DNA of 55,515 nucleotides, from positions 58,025-113,539 of the forward strand of contig JAOADV010000006.1 in the NCBI GenBank assembly GCA_026417135.1, given 5' to 3'. The stretch's first letter is position 1, and each line of letters starts with the position of its first letter. Both the position numbers and the translations under genes were made by a program. The notes under the pieces were generated by a model. It did no database searches. It saw only the letters and a list, made by a program, of their open reading frames with translations, and had not been told where the DNA came from. This document shows positions 17,101 to 24,239 of this stretch, piece after piece. Source of the stretch: Ignavibacteria bacterium (GTDB taxonomy: Bacteria; Bacteroidota; Ignavibacteria; Kapaibacteriales; UBA2268).

Positions 17101-19164
17101 ATTGTTCGACCAGTCGTCATCGCTATGTTCAATCAAAAGAGTGTCAATTAGTGTTTGTTCTAATCCAGAACCATTCAGAGTATATTTCACAAGAAACTTT
17201 ATCGAGTCGTTAGGCTGTAAAACAACATCACTTCGAGGTGAAACCAGTTCAAATCCGAGATTTTTCTTAAAACGGGAACGTGAAAAAAATACTCGTAATT
17301 CTCCGTCCCCGATGTTTTTAATGTAGCCTGAATCTAAATATACATTTCCCGGGCAATCCAAAATAAATTTCTTTAATTTATCTGTTCCAGAGCAAATTCC
17401 TTGCAATTGCCTTCGTAGAATATTAGTTGCCGACTGTGAAAATAGATATCTTGGCTGGTATTTAAAAGTATCGACAAAATAATAATTAAAATCTTGGATT
17501 GCACAAAGATAAAAAACTCTACTTGTATCTGGAAGAGACAACTTAACATTCCAATTGTTTGAACCTATGAAGCCACTGACAATAGTGTCCAAGACCCAAT
17601 CACCTTTTTGGGACTTAACAAAAACTAACACAGAGTCTGAATTTGGATTTTTCCCACCATTAATGGTAAAATTCCTTTTCACAACTGAAACAGTATCGGT
17701 CGATACCCCGACAAAAGCCGAGGGGTTAGTATGCGAAAAAGAAACATTAGCAATCGACGGGGCATCTAAGCGAAAATAACCTCTGCCACCACCAGTCCCC
17801 CCATTAGCGGAAAGAGACAGATTTTGTGCAACCAATTTAGCACAAATAGAAATAGAACCACCAGAGCCACCACCACCAGCCCCATAAGAACTTTGGCCCC
17901 CACTAGCACCATTAGCCAATACAGACAAATTTTCGATATTGCGGGCAAAGATACGAATCGCGCCGCCACCGCCACCCCCAGAACCTGCACAAACATTGAA
18001 ACCAGAAGGATTCCCACTTGCACCACCGCTTCCACCAGCGATAGGCACAATCATTCTATTTCCGTGTATCTTACCTCCATTAATATAATTCGATGGGTCG
18101 CTCTGTCCTTCCGATGCATACCCACCAGCCCCACCAGTTCTATTGTTAATCGACCCAGTTCCACCCCCGTAACCTCCAGAACGATTCCAATTGCTCTGGT
18201 CGCCAGAACCAATTCCACATCTACCAAATGGATGCCCAGTACCTCCACCGGAAGCTTCCCAACCATAAGGAATTTCGGGCGGTGGTATCTCGTTCAAACT
18301 TTTGCCAGAATCTCCAGTTCCAAGCCCTAAACTCTTGTAGGCACCTCCCCCAGTCAAATTGTTCACCCCTCCACGTCCACCAGATGTAAAACCATTGCCA
18401 CCTTCCTCGCCAGGATTACCAGTCAGATGGTCGCAAAATTTACCTCCTCCACCGCCACCACCTGGACCAGCATTTTGAATACGAATATCGCCACCACTAA
18501 CATTGATTCTACTACTTGTTCCTCGACCAGTTATGTTGCCAGTGCATAGTAAAATGAATGGTAAATATGTTCTATTTCGGGTGGGAAACGAGAGTGTATT
18601 ATTCAAAAAAGCTTTATATTCAAGGTTTTCAAGATTCAAATTATCTACAATCATTGCTCCACTTCGGGAACGGCGACCAAGTTGACCAGAACCAAAGACT
18701 TGGTTTGCTTGAACTAAGTTCCCAAATGAATATGGCTTTACAATGTAAAACGTATCAGGATTCGATAAGTTCCCGTCGACTGCAACTCTAAAAGGTATTC
18801 GGAATTCGCTATTTAACAGTGTCCAATCTTCGCTATTCGGTTCATTTATATCTGGATTAACAAAAAAATAAGTTGCTATCATCCTCCCTTGCCAAAACAC
18901 AGCCAAAGGTCCGACAATAATTTTGTTTGTATCTTCGAGTCTGTCGAAAACTATCCTAACTTTACCGTTATTGTTAAGATATAATGTATCGTTACCAAAA
19001 TTTCCAAAATAATTGTGTGGACCAATTATTTCTACATAAACTCCTAAACCTTTCGACCCAATATCTGGAATAATGTAAGAGATTTTAGGTTGGGCAAGGC
19101 TAACCGCCAAACATTGAAAAAAGAAGAGTATTTTAAAAATCAGCAACTTGCTGTGCATAAACAT
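14131..19164 (-). CDS. Giant secreted T9SS cargo with glycine-rich region and HYDIN/choice-of-anchor-D-like repeats
   Basis: The 1677-residue protein has a signal peptide (ATGs at 19164 and 19158 both possible). From about 235 to 465 it is extremely glycine-rich, with runs such as GPGGGGGGG, GAGGGGSGG and repeated GGxIRI-type strands. This is the low-complexity type seen in exported glycine-rich beta-helix proteins. From about 690 to 1400 come repeated immunoglobulin-like modules beginning with LDFG, IDFG or INFG and carrying NxGT or NTGP. These are the HYDIN/choice-of-anchor-D pattern. The last 80 residues, ending FPAGVYFLRVTNLSSNKVYK, form a T9SS sorting domain. No catalytic motif was found. 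The gene heads an operon with the OmpA-type protein. A structural or adhesive surface role is the best guess. Confidence 0.85.
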   Translation of the reverse strand: MFMHSKLLIFKILFFFQCLAVSLAQPKISYIIPDIGSKGLGVYVEIIGPHNYFGNFGNDTLYLNNNGKVRIVFDRLEDTNKIIVGPLAVFWQGRMIATYFFVNPDINEPNSEDWTLLNSEFRIPFRVAVDGNLSNPDTFYIVKPYSFGNLVQANQVFGSGQLGRRSRSGAMIVDNLNLENLEYKAFLNNTLSFPTRNRTYLPFILLCTGNITGRGTSSRINVSGGDIRIQNAGPGGGGGGGKFCDHLTGNPGEEGGNGFTSGGRGGVNNLTGGGAYKSLGLGTGDSGKSLNEIPPPEIPYGWEASGGGTGHPFGRCGIGSGDQSNWNRSGGYGGGTGSINNRTGGAGGYASEGQSDPSNYINGGKIHGNRMIVPIAGGSGGASGNPSGFNVCAGSGGGGGGAIRIFARNIENLSVLANGASGGQSSYGAGGGGSGGSISICAKLVAQNLSLSANGGTGGGRGYFRLDAPSIANVSFSHTNPSAFVGVSTDTVSVVKRNFTINGGKNPNSDSVLVFVKSQKGDWVLDTIVSGFIGSNNWNVKLSLPDTSRVFYLCAIQDFNYYFVDTFKYQPRYLFSQSATNILRRQLQGICSGTDKLKKFILDCPGNVYLDSGYIKNIGDGELRVFFSRSRFKKNLGFELVSPRSDVVLQPNDSIKFLVKYTLNGSGLEQTLIDTLLIEHSDDDWSNNPWKVEIRLEVYPYKFDVYSFDRLNILDTLRLGVICGEERIDTICLVWNRSSFSLRFGYSISGNRLTFKSSQEIVGSGFNDTLNISILPGKNFGEFLDSIVVFPLDCPALRKVLYIKYFRINVSTAFKYKNKIVDTINVGLICVGKTYKVNFAILNSGNYPIKIINVDNTGASAINYDFQIGRQIFASDSIVNSLEINPNADGKIFIRLIYAFDICNHFDTLFVVAEAISSNTVLIHGGYFGFVSVGETDTAVVVIINRGTGTSYFDKEPTSNSVFNFIGSEPEIPTYLRPGDTLKLYYTFSPSSVGEFNKIVELFSNSEIGCPDSVRFLLKGYGTNATIFANVDSVFLGTFLHCKSKDTIIYITNKGTSDLIVQRVYIRQNYNPEHFILSNSLSKNVIPPNSVDSCAVKFVGVKGAAPGLKTAELIIESNDKNNPRISIKLSAIQENLNVDLLPDTLDFGVCQIGDFKRRTLLLVNYGTVSDPQRIRDIEGNKNVFEPNPSSAVLFPKDSVRVVFTFRPDREGEFFDSMRIVYYSPCPDTQWVYLKGWGTAGSYSVPNRIDFGNIPICSSDTIRFSVENLGTIRFRIDSSIIIGNDARFFKVQTTFPVLVDSVRELVLIFSGNDGPRRYSATLRLFIFINNSTRFADITLTANRVRFVNFVVSEINFGQVPINSTNILPFVIENTGPASLIRNVLQFNNPLVFSTDLIGNLSLSANSNLTQNVTFKPNREGWFYDTLKVAIQYPDCIDTILLPLRGYGLPPVSAEVRVGEVLFNPKSLVGYLPVYARLSEFTQPISSLHLECKIQYYWSIYHIQNIVKGEILDDRIVNPNRIITFRCLIDTLKGEEIVVGQFLGVPLLSDTDFSKVSLLECNWSRPAYFKETKLLDGSIRIEICTEGGKRLLKQPNQLVVNFINSNNPYKIEIETTTKGKHLLQVLTLFGNAVIEKEFVNDDNETKSFSFEFDLSHFPAGVYFLRVTNLSSNKVYKFIH

Positions 19165-19178
19165 CCTAAAAAAGTGGG

Positions 19179-19186
19179 CAAAACTA
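19179..19186 (-). promoter_or_regulatory. Possible -7 element (TAGTTTTG) upstream of the T9SS-OmpA operon
   Basis: The minus strand reads TAGTTTTG, an exact TAnnTTTG match, only 15 bases before the first ATG at 19164. That would leave a very short leader, so the second ATG at 19158 may be the real start. Confidence 0.35.
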
Positions 19187-19404
19187 AATTAAGAAAAAGA
19201 ATTAAATTTAAAGGGAATTTATAAAAATATTAGTTTAACAACACGCAGTTTACAATTCTCACAATTATTACTTTTACTTTATTGGGTTGTAAAAAATTAT
19301 TCAAAGTTTTTTTAATTTGGAATTGTTTGTTTGAAAATGAAAATGAATAAAAAGAAATCTTACGGCACAGTGTTTTTAGGATTGTTACTCAAAAGGAGGT
19401 GCAT

Positions 19405-20478
19405 ATGAAACAATTAACAACTATTTTGCTCTCGGCTTTTTCTGCTTTCGTTATGCTATTTGTATCTGCGTGCACTGGTCCAGAAGGACCGGCGGGACCA
19501 CCGGGGAAAGATGGAACTCCGGGGACAGCTGTTTGCGGCGTTTGCCACGAATCATCTTCTTTGCTTTTAGCAAAGCAAATGCAATTCCACAACTCGCTAC
19601 ACTACAAGGGAACAAATTTCGGGACAGCTAATAGAACTCAATGTGCAGTCTGCCACACTCACGAAGGCTTTCGCGAATCGCTTACAACCAAGCTAGACAC
19701 AACTCTTGCAGTAATACCAAATCCTACTGGACCGAACTGCCGCACTTGCCACTTTATTCATACAAAATTCGATTCAACGGATTACCAATTGACTTACACT
19801 TCACCGGTTAAATTCAGACACGGGGGACAAACCGTCGACTTCGGTGCCGGAAACCTCTGTGCAAAATGCCATCAAGCAAGAATAGTTAATCCAATGCCAG
19901 TCGTGGGTGGCGATAGCATTAATGTCGCAACCTTCCGCTGGGGACCACATTATGGTATGAATGCAAACATCCTTGCTGGAATGGGTGGATACGAAATTCC
20001 TGGACCACAAGAATATCCACAAAAAAATCCACACAAGACTGCAATCAAGGATGGTTGTATAACTTGCCATATGGGTCCGACCTTTGGTGCTTTTGCTGGT
20101 GGACACAGTTTCAAGATGAGCTACCTTTCTGGAAATCAAAAAGTCGAGCATCCAGCTTCTTGCGCTACCGCAGATTGCCATCCGGGAGCGAACAAATTCG
20201 ACATTGATGGAAAAGTTACTGAAATCAAAAATCTAATTGCCCAACTCCGCCAAAAACTCATTGACCGTGGATTACTCGATGTCTCGAGAAATCCCGATGG
20301 TACTAATGTATTGGAGGAATATATAATGCTTCCGGGTAATAGGCCAAAGAAATTTTCCTCGCTCGAAGCGGGCGCAGTTCTTAATTATTTACTTGTAGCA
20401 AAGGACCGAAGCAATGGTATTCATAATTACAAGTACGCTAAAGCTTTGCTTGTAAATACTTTGAATGCTTTACAGTAG
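19405..20478 (+). CDS. Hexahaem-type c cytochrome lipoprotein with collagen-like stalk
   Basis: From ATG 19405 this is a 357-residue lipoprotein; a GTG at 19399 is in frame but lies within the AGGAGGTG ribosome site. The signal ends at the lipobox FVSAC with Cys23. Directly after it is a short Gly-X-Y collagen-like stretch (about 24-42). Five canonical CXXCH haem sites follow at Cys44, 80, 112, 152 and 218, plus a CX4CH (CATADCH) at 253 that could hold a sixth. Several extra His residues could serve as distal ligands. The lipid anchor, flexible stalk and haem head suggest an outer-membrane, possibly surface-exposed, electron-transfer protein. It is first in a six-gene operon. Similarity to a named reductase family was not recognised, so terminal reductase or relay are both possible. 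Confidence 0.85.
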   Translation: MKQLTTILLSAFSAFVMLFVSACTGPEGPAGPPGKDGTPGTAVCGVCHESSSLLLAKQMQFHNSLHYKGTNFGTANRTQCAVCHTHEGFRESLTTKLDTTLAVIPNPTGPNCRTCHFIHTKFDSTDYQLTYTSPVKFRHGGQTVDFGAGNLCAKCHQARIVNPMPVVGGDSINVATFRWGPHYGMNANILAGMGGYEIPGPQEYPQKNPHKTAIKDGCITCHMGPTFGAFAGGHSFKMSYLSGNQKVEHPASCATADCHPGANKFDIDGKVTEIKNLIAQLRQKLIDRGLLDVSRNPDGTNVLEEYIMLPGNRPKKFSSLEAGAVLNYLLVAKDRSNGIHNYKYAKALLVNTLNALQ

Positions 20479-20502
20479 TTATAAACATTTTAAACGCAAA
20501 TT

Positions 20503-21687
20503 ATGAAAAGTCTTACTTTAATCTTGATACTACTTTTAATATTGACGGGCGAGCTCGATACTCGCCCGCAATATTCAATCCTTCAAACTTATGGGACAAA
20601 GTGTTCAGCGTGCCACGTAAACGTCCAAGGTGGCGGAGTACGTTCGATTGCTGGTTGGTTGTCGCGTAAGGATATCTCTTTGATTGACCCAGAATGGATT
20701 GCTTTAAAAAGATTTTTCGAAAACCTGACAGCTTCGAATTCCTTTTACCACGACAAATTCGTATTCGGTTTTGATGCTCGTATTCAATCTGCAAGGTGGC
20801 CCAAGGGCCCAGCCTCCTCCGAGCGAGATTATATGCTTATGCAAGCTTCACCCTATTTAGTTATCCAACCATTTCAATGGCTTTGGTTCGAAGGCTTTTA
20901 CAACATCGCTTACGACCTCGAAAAAGCAAAAAGATATCCAGCCCAGCAACCTTACGCTTTTAGCTTAAATCTAAAACCTTTCGCCGACTTTCCTTCCCTG
21001 CGTGTGGGCTTCTTTCAACCACCTATAGGACAAAAATGGGACGACCATACAATGTTCGTACGAACTGCAATTGCAAATCGTGGCAGACATTATATCGTTC
21101 CCGACGACTATGCAGATTGGGGCGCCCAACTTGACTACGAGAATATTCCTTGGTTAAGTTTGTCGCTTGGAGCATTTAGCGGCAAAAATTTCAGCATCTT
21201 AAAAGTTCCAAACAAGGAAGGCAAATCCATTCCGATTGTAGAAGAAAATTCGATTGGCATTGCAACACGAGGAATGATTTCGCCAGAGTTAATTTCTGGT
21301 GTTACTTCCTACGCCGGGGGAACTTTTTACCTTAATGGAGATTATTACATTTCCAGTGCCTTTCTTGGAATAGGATTACCCGATAAAGTATGTTTAATTG
21401 GTGAATACGTCCGTACGCAAAAAGAAAATTCCAGATTAACTTTGACTTTTACTACTGAATTAACATATCAAATTACCGAAAGCCTACTTCCATTTGTCCG
21501 TGCAGAAAGGTCGATTTTAAAAGACAAAAATGAAAATAATCCTATATATGCTAATCACCTCGTTATTGGAGCGCATATTATACTTTTACCTTCGATAGAC
21601 CTTCTAATAGAATATAGAATACTCGACCGCGAACATTTACCGAAATACTTTTCGCAATGGGCTTTCCAGTTACATCTATATTATTAA
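20503..21687 (+). CDS. Monohaem c-type domain fused to outer-membrane beta-barrel (porin-cytochrome)
   Basis: This 394-residue protein has a signal peptide (about 1-20), then a single CXXCH site, CSACH, at 34-38, followed by VNVQGGGVRS. A CxxCH followed by a GGG motif at the N-terminus of a barrel is a recurring layout in outer-membrane proteins. From about residue 75 on it reads as amphipathic strands rich in aromatic residues and ends in WAFQLHLYY, a typical aromatic barrel terminus. The protein would put one haem at or in an outer-membrane pore. It lies 24 bases after the haem lipoprotein gene and 13 before the Rieske gene. An MtrB-like conduit role is attractive but inferred; an ordinary porin with a haem-bearing plug is the alternative. 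Confidence 0.75.
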   Translation: MKSLTLILILLLILTGELDTRPQYSILQTYGTKCSACHVNVQGGGVRSIAGWLSRKDISLIDPEWIALKRFFENLTASNSFYHDKFVFGFDARIQSARWPKGPASSERDYMLMQASPYLVIQPFQWLWFEGFYNIAYDLEKAKRYPAQQPYAFSLNLKPFADFPSLRVGFFQPPIGQKWDDHTMFVRTAIANRGRHYIVPDDYADWGAQLDYENIPWLSLSLGAFSGKNFSILKVPNKEGKSIPIVEENSIGIATRGMISPELISGVTSYAGGTFYLNGDYYISSAFLGIGLPDKVCLIGEYVRTQKENSRLTLTFTTELTYQITESLLPFVRAERSILKDKNENNPIYANHLVIGAHIILLPSIDLLIEYRILDREHLPKYFSQWAFQLHLYY

Positions 21688-21700
21688 AAACGGAGAAGCT

Positions 21701-22201
21701 ATGGAAGAAACAAAAGGAACCTCGAGAAGAGAATTTTTAAGATTAACGGGTTCTTTCTTTGTTGTTGGTATGGCAGTAACAACCGTATACCCAGTTTTAA
21801 CCTCTTGCGAGCGAGACGAAGAATTACCCACTCTACCAGTAGGTTCCAATTTAATTGTGGATATATCGAAATACCCACAATTACAAGAGATACCCGGTAT
21901 CGCAAAAATCAAGTTCCAAAGCCCAATCCAAATTACGCTAATAATTAAAAGGATTTCGCAAACCGAATTTATCGTTTTTTCTTCTATTTGTCCACACCAA
22001 GCAGTCGAGCTGGATATTCCAACCAATCCAGATGGAAATATTCGCTGTCCCTTGCATTCAGTTGAATTTTCGTCCAAAAAAGAGCCTTTCGGACCGGGTT
22101 ATGTCGTTGCTAATCCACAAGGGGTTCGAGTTTCAACCTTACCAAACTATCATTATGAATTCGACCGAAGCAAAAATATTTTAACAATAAAATTGTCTTA
22201 A
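21701..22201 (+). CDS. Tat-exported Rieske-type [2Fe-2S] protein
   Basis: This 166-residue protein starts with a twin-arginine signal (TSRREFLRLTG, residues 7-17) and a hydrophobic segment. Cys36 in VLTSC could be a lipobox. The Rieske ligands are present as CPH (Cys97, His99) and CPLH (Cys116, His119), the two-Cys two-His pattern of a Rieske cluster. The second cysteines that form the stabilising disulphide in bc1-type Rieske proteins are missing: box 1 reads CPHQAV and box 2 reads CPLHSV. The protein therefore resembles disulphide-free Rieske proteins of lower potential. It sits between the porin-cytochrome and the small cytochrome in the operon, with no cytochrome bc1 partner nearby, so its electron donor is probably the b/NapC fusion or the quinol pool. 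Confidence 0.8.
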   Translation: MEETKGTSRREFLRLTGSFFVVGMAVTTVYPVLTSCERDEELPTLPVGSNLIVDISKYPQLQEIPGIAKIKFQSPIQITLIIKRISQTEFIVFSSICPHQAVELDIPTNPDGNIRCPLHSVEFSSKKEPFGPGYVVANPQGVRVSTLPNYHYEFDRSKNILTIKLS

Positions 22202-22238
22202 CAATTTGAACTTTTGTTTATATAATTGCAAGGTAATT

Positions 22239-22631
22239 ATGAAGAGACTAACAATTATCGGAATTTTGTTCGCCTTCGTTTTTTACTACATCCAAAGCCA
22301 AGCACAAGAGACCGACACGAAAGGTAAGGAAATATTTATCGAAGCAAAGTGCAATACTTGTCACGCTTTATCCTCGCAACAAATCGAAGCAAAAAGTAAA
22401 GCCCAAAAAGACAAAGCTGGCGACATTTCAGAAATGAAAATAGAATTTGAAACCGATTTTTTAATTAAATATTTGAAAAAGGAAGTCGAAATTAACAAGA
22501 AAAAACATCCAGTTGCTTTCAAAGGGAGCGACGAAGATTTAAAAATACTTGTCGATTTTATAAAACAAAATGCAAAACGAGAAGGTGAAGAAAATAAAGA
22601 TACTCAACAAAATACAGAGGGACAGAAATAG
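22239..22631 (+). CDS. Small monohaem c-type cytochrome
   Basis: The 130-residue protein from ATG 22239 (AAGG upstream) has a signal peptide (about 1-22) and one CXXCH, CNTCH at 38-42. Lysine-rich, helical sequence follows, ending in a charged tail. An in-frame ATG at 22206 would add 11 residues before the signal peptide and is less likely. It resembles class I cytochrome c in placing the haem early and a helix (DEDLKILVDFIKQ) late. A clear Met distal ligand is not obvious, although Met residues are present near 55. As a soluble periplasmic carrier it could shuttle electrons between the membrane and outer-membrane parts of the chain encoded by its neighbours. Confidence 0.8.
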   Translation: MKRLTIIGILFAFVFYYIQSQAQETDTKGKEIFIEAKCNTCHALSSQQIEAKSKAQKDKAGDISEMKIEFETDFLIKYLKKEVEINKKKHPVAFKGSDEDLKILVDFIKQNAKREGEENKDTQQNTEGQK

Positions 22632-22654
22632 AAATTTCTTTTTTCCCAAACTCA

Positions 22655-22662
22655 TAGTTTTG
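22655..22662 (+). promoter_or_regulatory. Possible internal promoter -7 element (TAGTTTTG)
   Basis: An exact TAnnTTTG match lies in the 57-base gap before the 13-haem cytochrome gene, 26 bases before its ATG. It may allow separate expression of the last two genes of the redox cluster. Confidence 0.4.
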
Positions 22663-22688
22663 CTACATTTCGAGTATGAAAAGGAAAA

Positions 22689-24188
22689 ATGAAACTATTT
22701 TTGAACTCGATATTTTTAATGTTGTTTTCCATTTGCCTTTTTGCTCAAGGAAAGAAAATCGCTGACAATTCGGTTTGTTTGTCTTGCCACGACGACCCTA
22801 CCATCACGATGGAGCGAAATGGCAAGACAATATCATTAGAGGTTAAAAAACATATTTTTTCTACTTCAGTACATTCATCTTTAACTTGCGACAAGTGTCA
22901 TATTAATTTCAATCCAGACGAAATTCCACACAGCCCCAAAATCGAACCAGTTAATTGTTTGAGCTGTCACAAGAATGCATCACAAACACACAAGTTCCAT
23001 CCAAGAATAGCATTTGCAAGTGGAACGGGTGGAACCGACGATGTTAACTGTAAAAAATGTCACGGTTATCATAACGTAAGCTCTCCAAAAAAGCTTGGTT
23101 CACGAACTCATTTCTTAAATTCGACAAATTTTTGCGGTGGATGCCACGAAAAAGAGCGAGACTTACATATTAAATCTGAGCACTCCGTTCACCTATCCAA
23201 AGATAACCCAAACGCCCCAACTTGTATATTTTGCCACCAAATGCCCATAACAAAAGGAAACAAACTTCCGATTGTACAGTTAAAATTGAACCAAGAAAAA
23301 CTTTGCTTGACTTGCCATATTAAACAAGTTGAAAATCCATTTGCGAAAACTCTTATCGATTACGATAAAAGTGTACACGGGTCGGCATTAAGAAAAGGAA
23401 ATCAAAATTCTGCTGGATGTATAGATTGCCACGGCTCTCACGACCTACAAAAAGTCGATGCTCCGACATCGAGGATACACCCTACTAAAGTTTCTGAAAT
23501 CTGCGGTAAATGCCACGTAGCAATCACACAAGAATACCATTCCAGTATTCACGGGATAGAACTTGTCAAAGGTAACCAAGATGTCCCCGGTTGCACCTAC
23601 TGCCACGGTGAGCATGCAATTAGCCCTATGGCAAAGGTAGAACAAAGAATAATCGAAGCAAACAGAATGAACTTTAGAACTCTGGTTTCGAACCAAATGG
23701 TTTTTTGTGTCCGTTGCCATACGAACGATACCTTAATGAACAAATACAATTTAAGTACGCTCGCCAAAGCACACGATTGGCTACCAAATTTGGAAGCACA
23801 TTGGGAAACTGTTCGTTGCGTCGATTGTCATTCCTCTTACGAACCGCCAAACCTATCTCATAACATTTTGTCCCGGGAAGCAACAGTAAAAAAATGTGAA
23901 GAATGTCATTCGAAAAATTCAATTTTGATGACCAAACTATACAAGCACGAAAAGGAGCAATCGCGTGAAAAATATGGATTTATTAATGGAACTATTCTCA
24001 GCGATGCTTATGTAATTGCCTCAACGCGCAACGTTTATTTGGATTTTTTTGGAGTTGCTCTGTTTTCTGCTATGATTGTTCTTATTCTGCTTCATTCATT
24101 TCTTCGTTGGTATTTCCGCCCAAGTAAAAACACGGTAACCGAACAAAAAGACTCCGAGATAAAAGACATTATGGAAAAAAGTGACTAA
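22689..24188 (+). CDS. 13-haem c-type cytochrome with C-terminal membrane anchor
   Basis: This 499-residue protein has a signal peptide (about 1-19) and thirteen CXXCH sites, at Cys30, 67, 90, 121, 149, 179, 206, 244, 272, 302, 340, 377 and 403. Sites are spaced 22-38 residues apart, and His residues regularly precede them, as expected for bis-His haems in a wire-like chain. One hydrophobic segment at about 452-474 would anchor the C-terminus in the inner membrane, followed by a short cytoplasmic tail. The middle contains several CxxCHGxH motifs typical of the cytochrome c3/NrfB-like fold class. It precedes the cytochrome b/NapC fusion by 51 bases. The likely job is carrying electrons from that quinol oxidase partner across the periplasm. 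Confidence 0.9.
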   Translation: MKLFLNSIFLMLFSICLFAQGKKIADNSVCLSCHDDPTITMERNGKTISLEVKKHIFSTSVHSSLTCDKCHINFNPDEIPHSPKIEPVNCLSCHKNASQTHKFHPRIAFASGTGGTDDVNCKKCHGYHNVSSPKKLGSRTHFLNSTNFCGGCHEKERDLHIKSEHSVHLSKDNPNAPTCIFCHQMPITKGNKLPIVQLKLNQEKLCLTCHIKQVENPFAKTLIDYDKSVHGSALRKGNQNSAGCIDCHGSHDLQKVDAPTSRIHPTKVSEICGKCHVAITQEYHSSIHGIELVKGNQDVPGCTYCHGEHAISPMAKVEQRIIEANRMNFRTLVSNQMVFCVRCHTNDTLMNKYNLSTLAKAHDWLPNLEAHWETVRCVDCHSSYEPPNLSHNILSREATVKKCEECHSKNSILMTKLYKHEKEQSREKYGFINGTILSDAYVIASTRNVYLDFFGVALFSAMIVLILLHSFLRWYFRPSKNTVTEQKDSEIKDIMEKSD

Positions 24189-24239
24189 AATCAAATGTAT
24201 TAACCAGATTGTAATACAAAGAAAAACCAAGAACACAGG

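Noticed and set aside
17824-18330. Plus-strand 168-codon ORF rich in Thr, Ser and Arg
   Set aside because: It is the complement of the glycine-rich part of the T9SS cargo; its composition simply mirrors Gly/Asn codons.
19399-19404. GTG at 19399 and TTG at 4062, 26464, 41677 and 49751 as gene starts
   Set aside because: In each case a downstream in-frame ATG has a better ribosome site, signal peptide or promoter distance.
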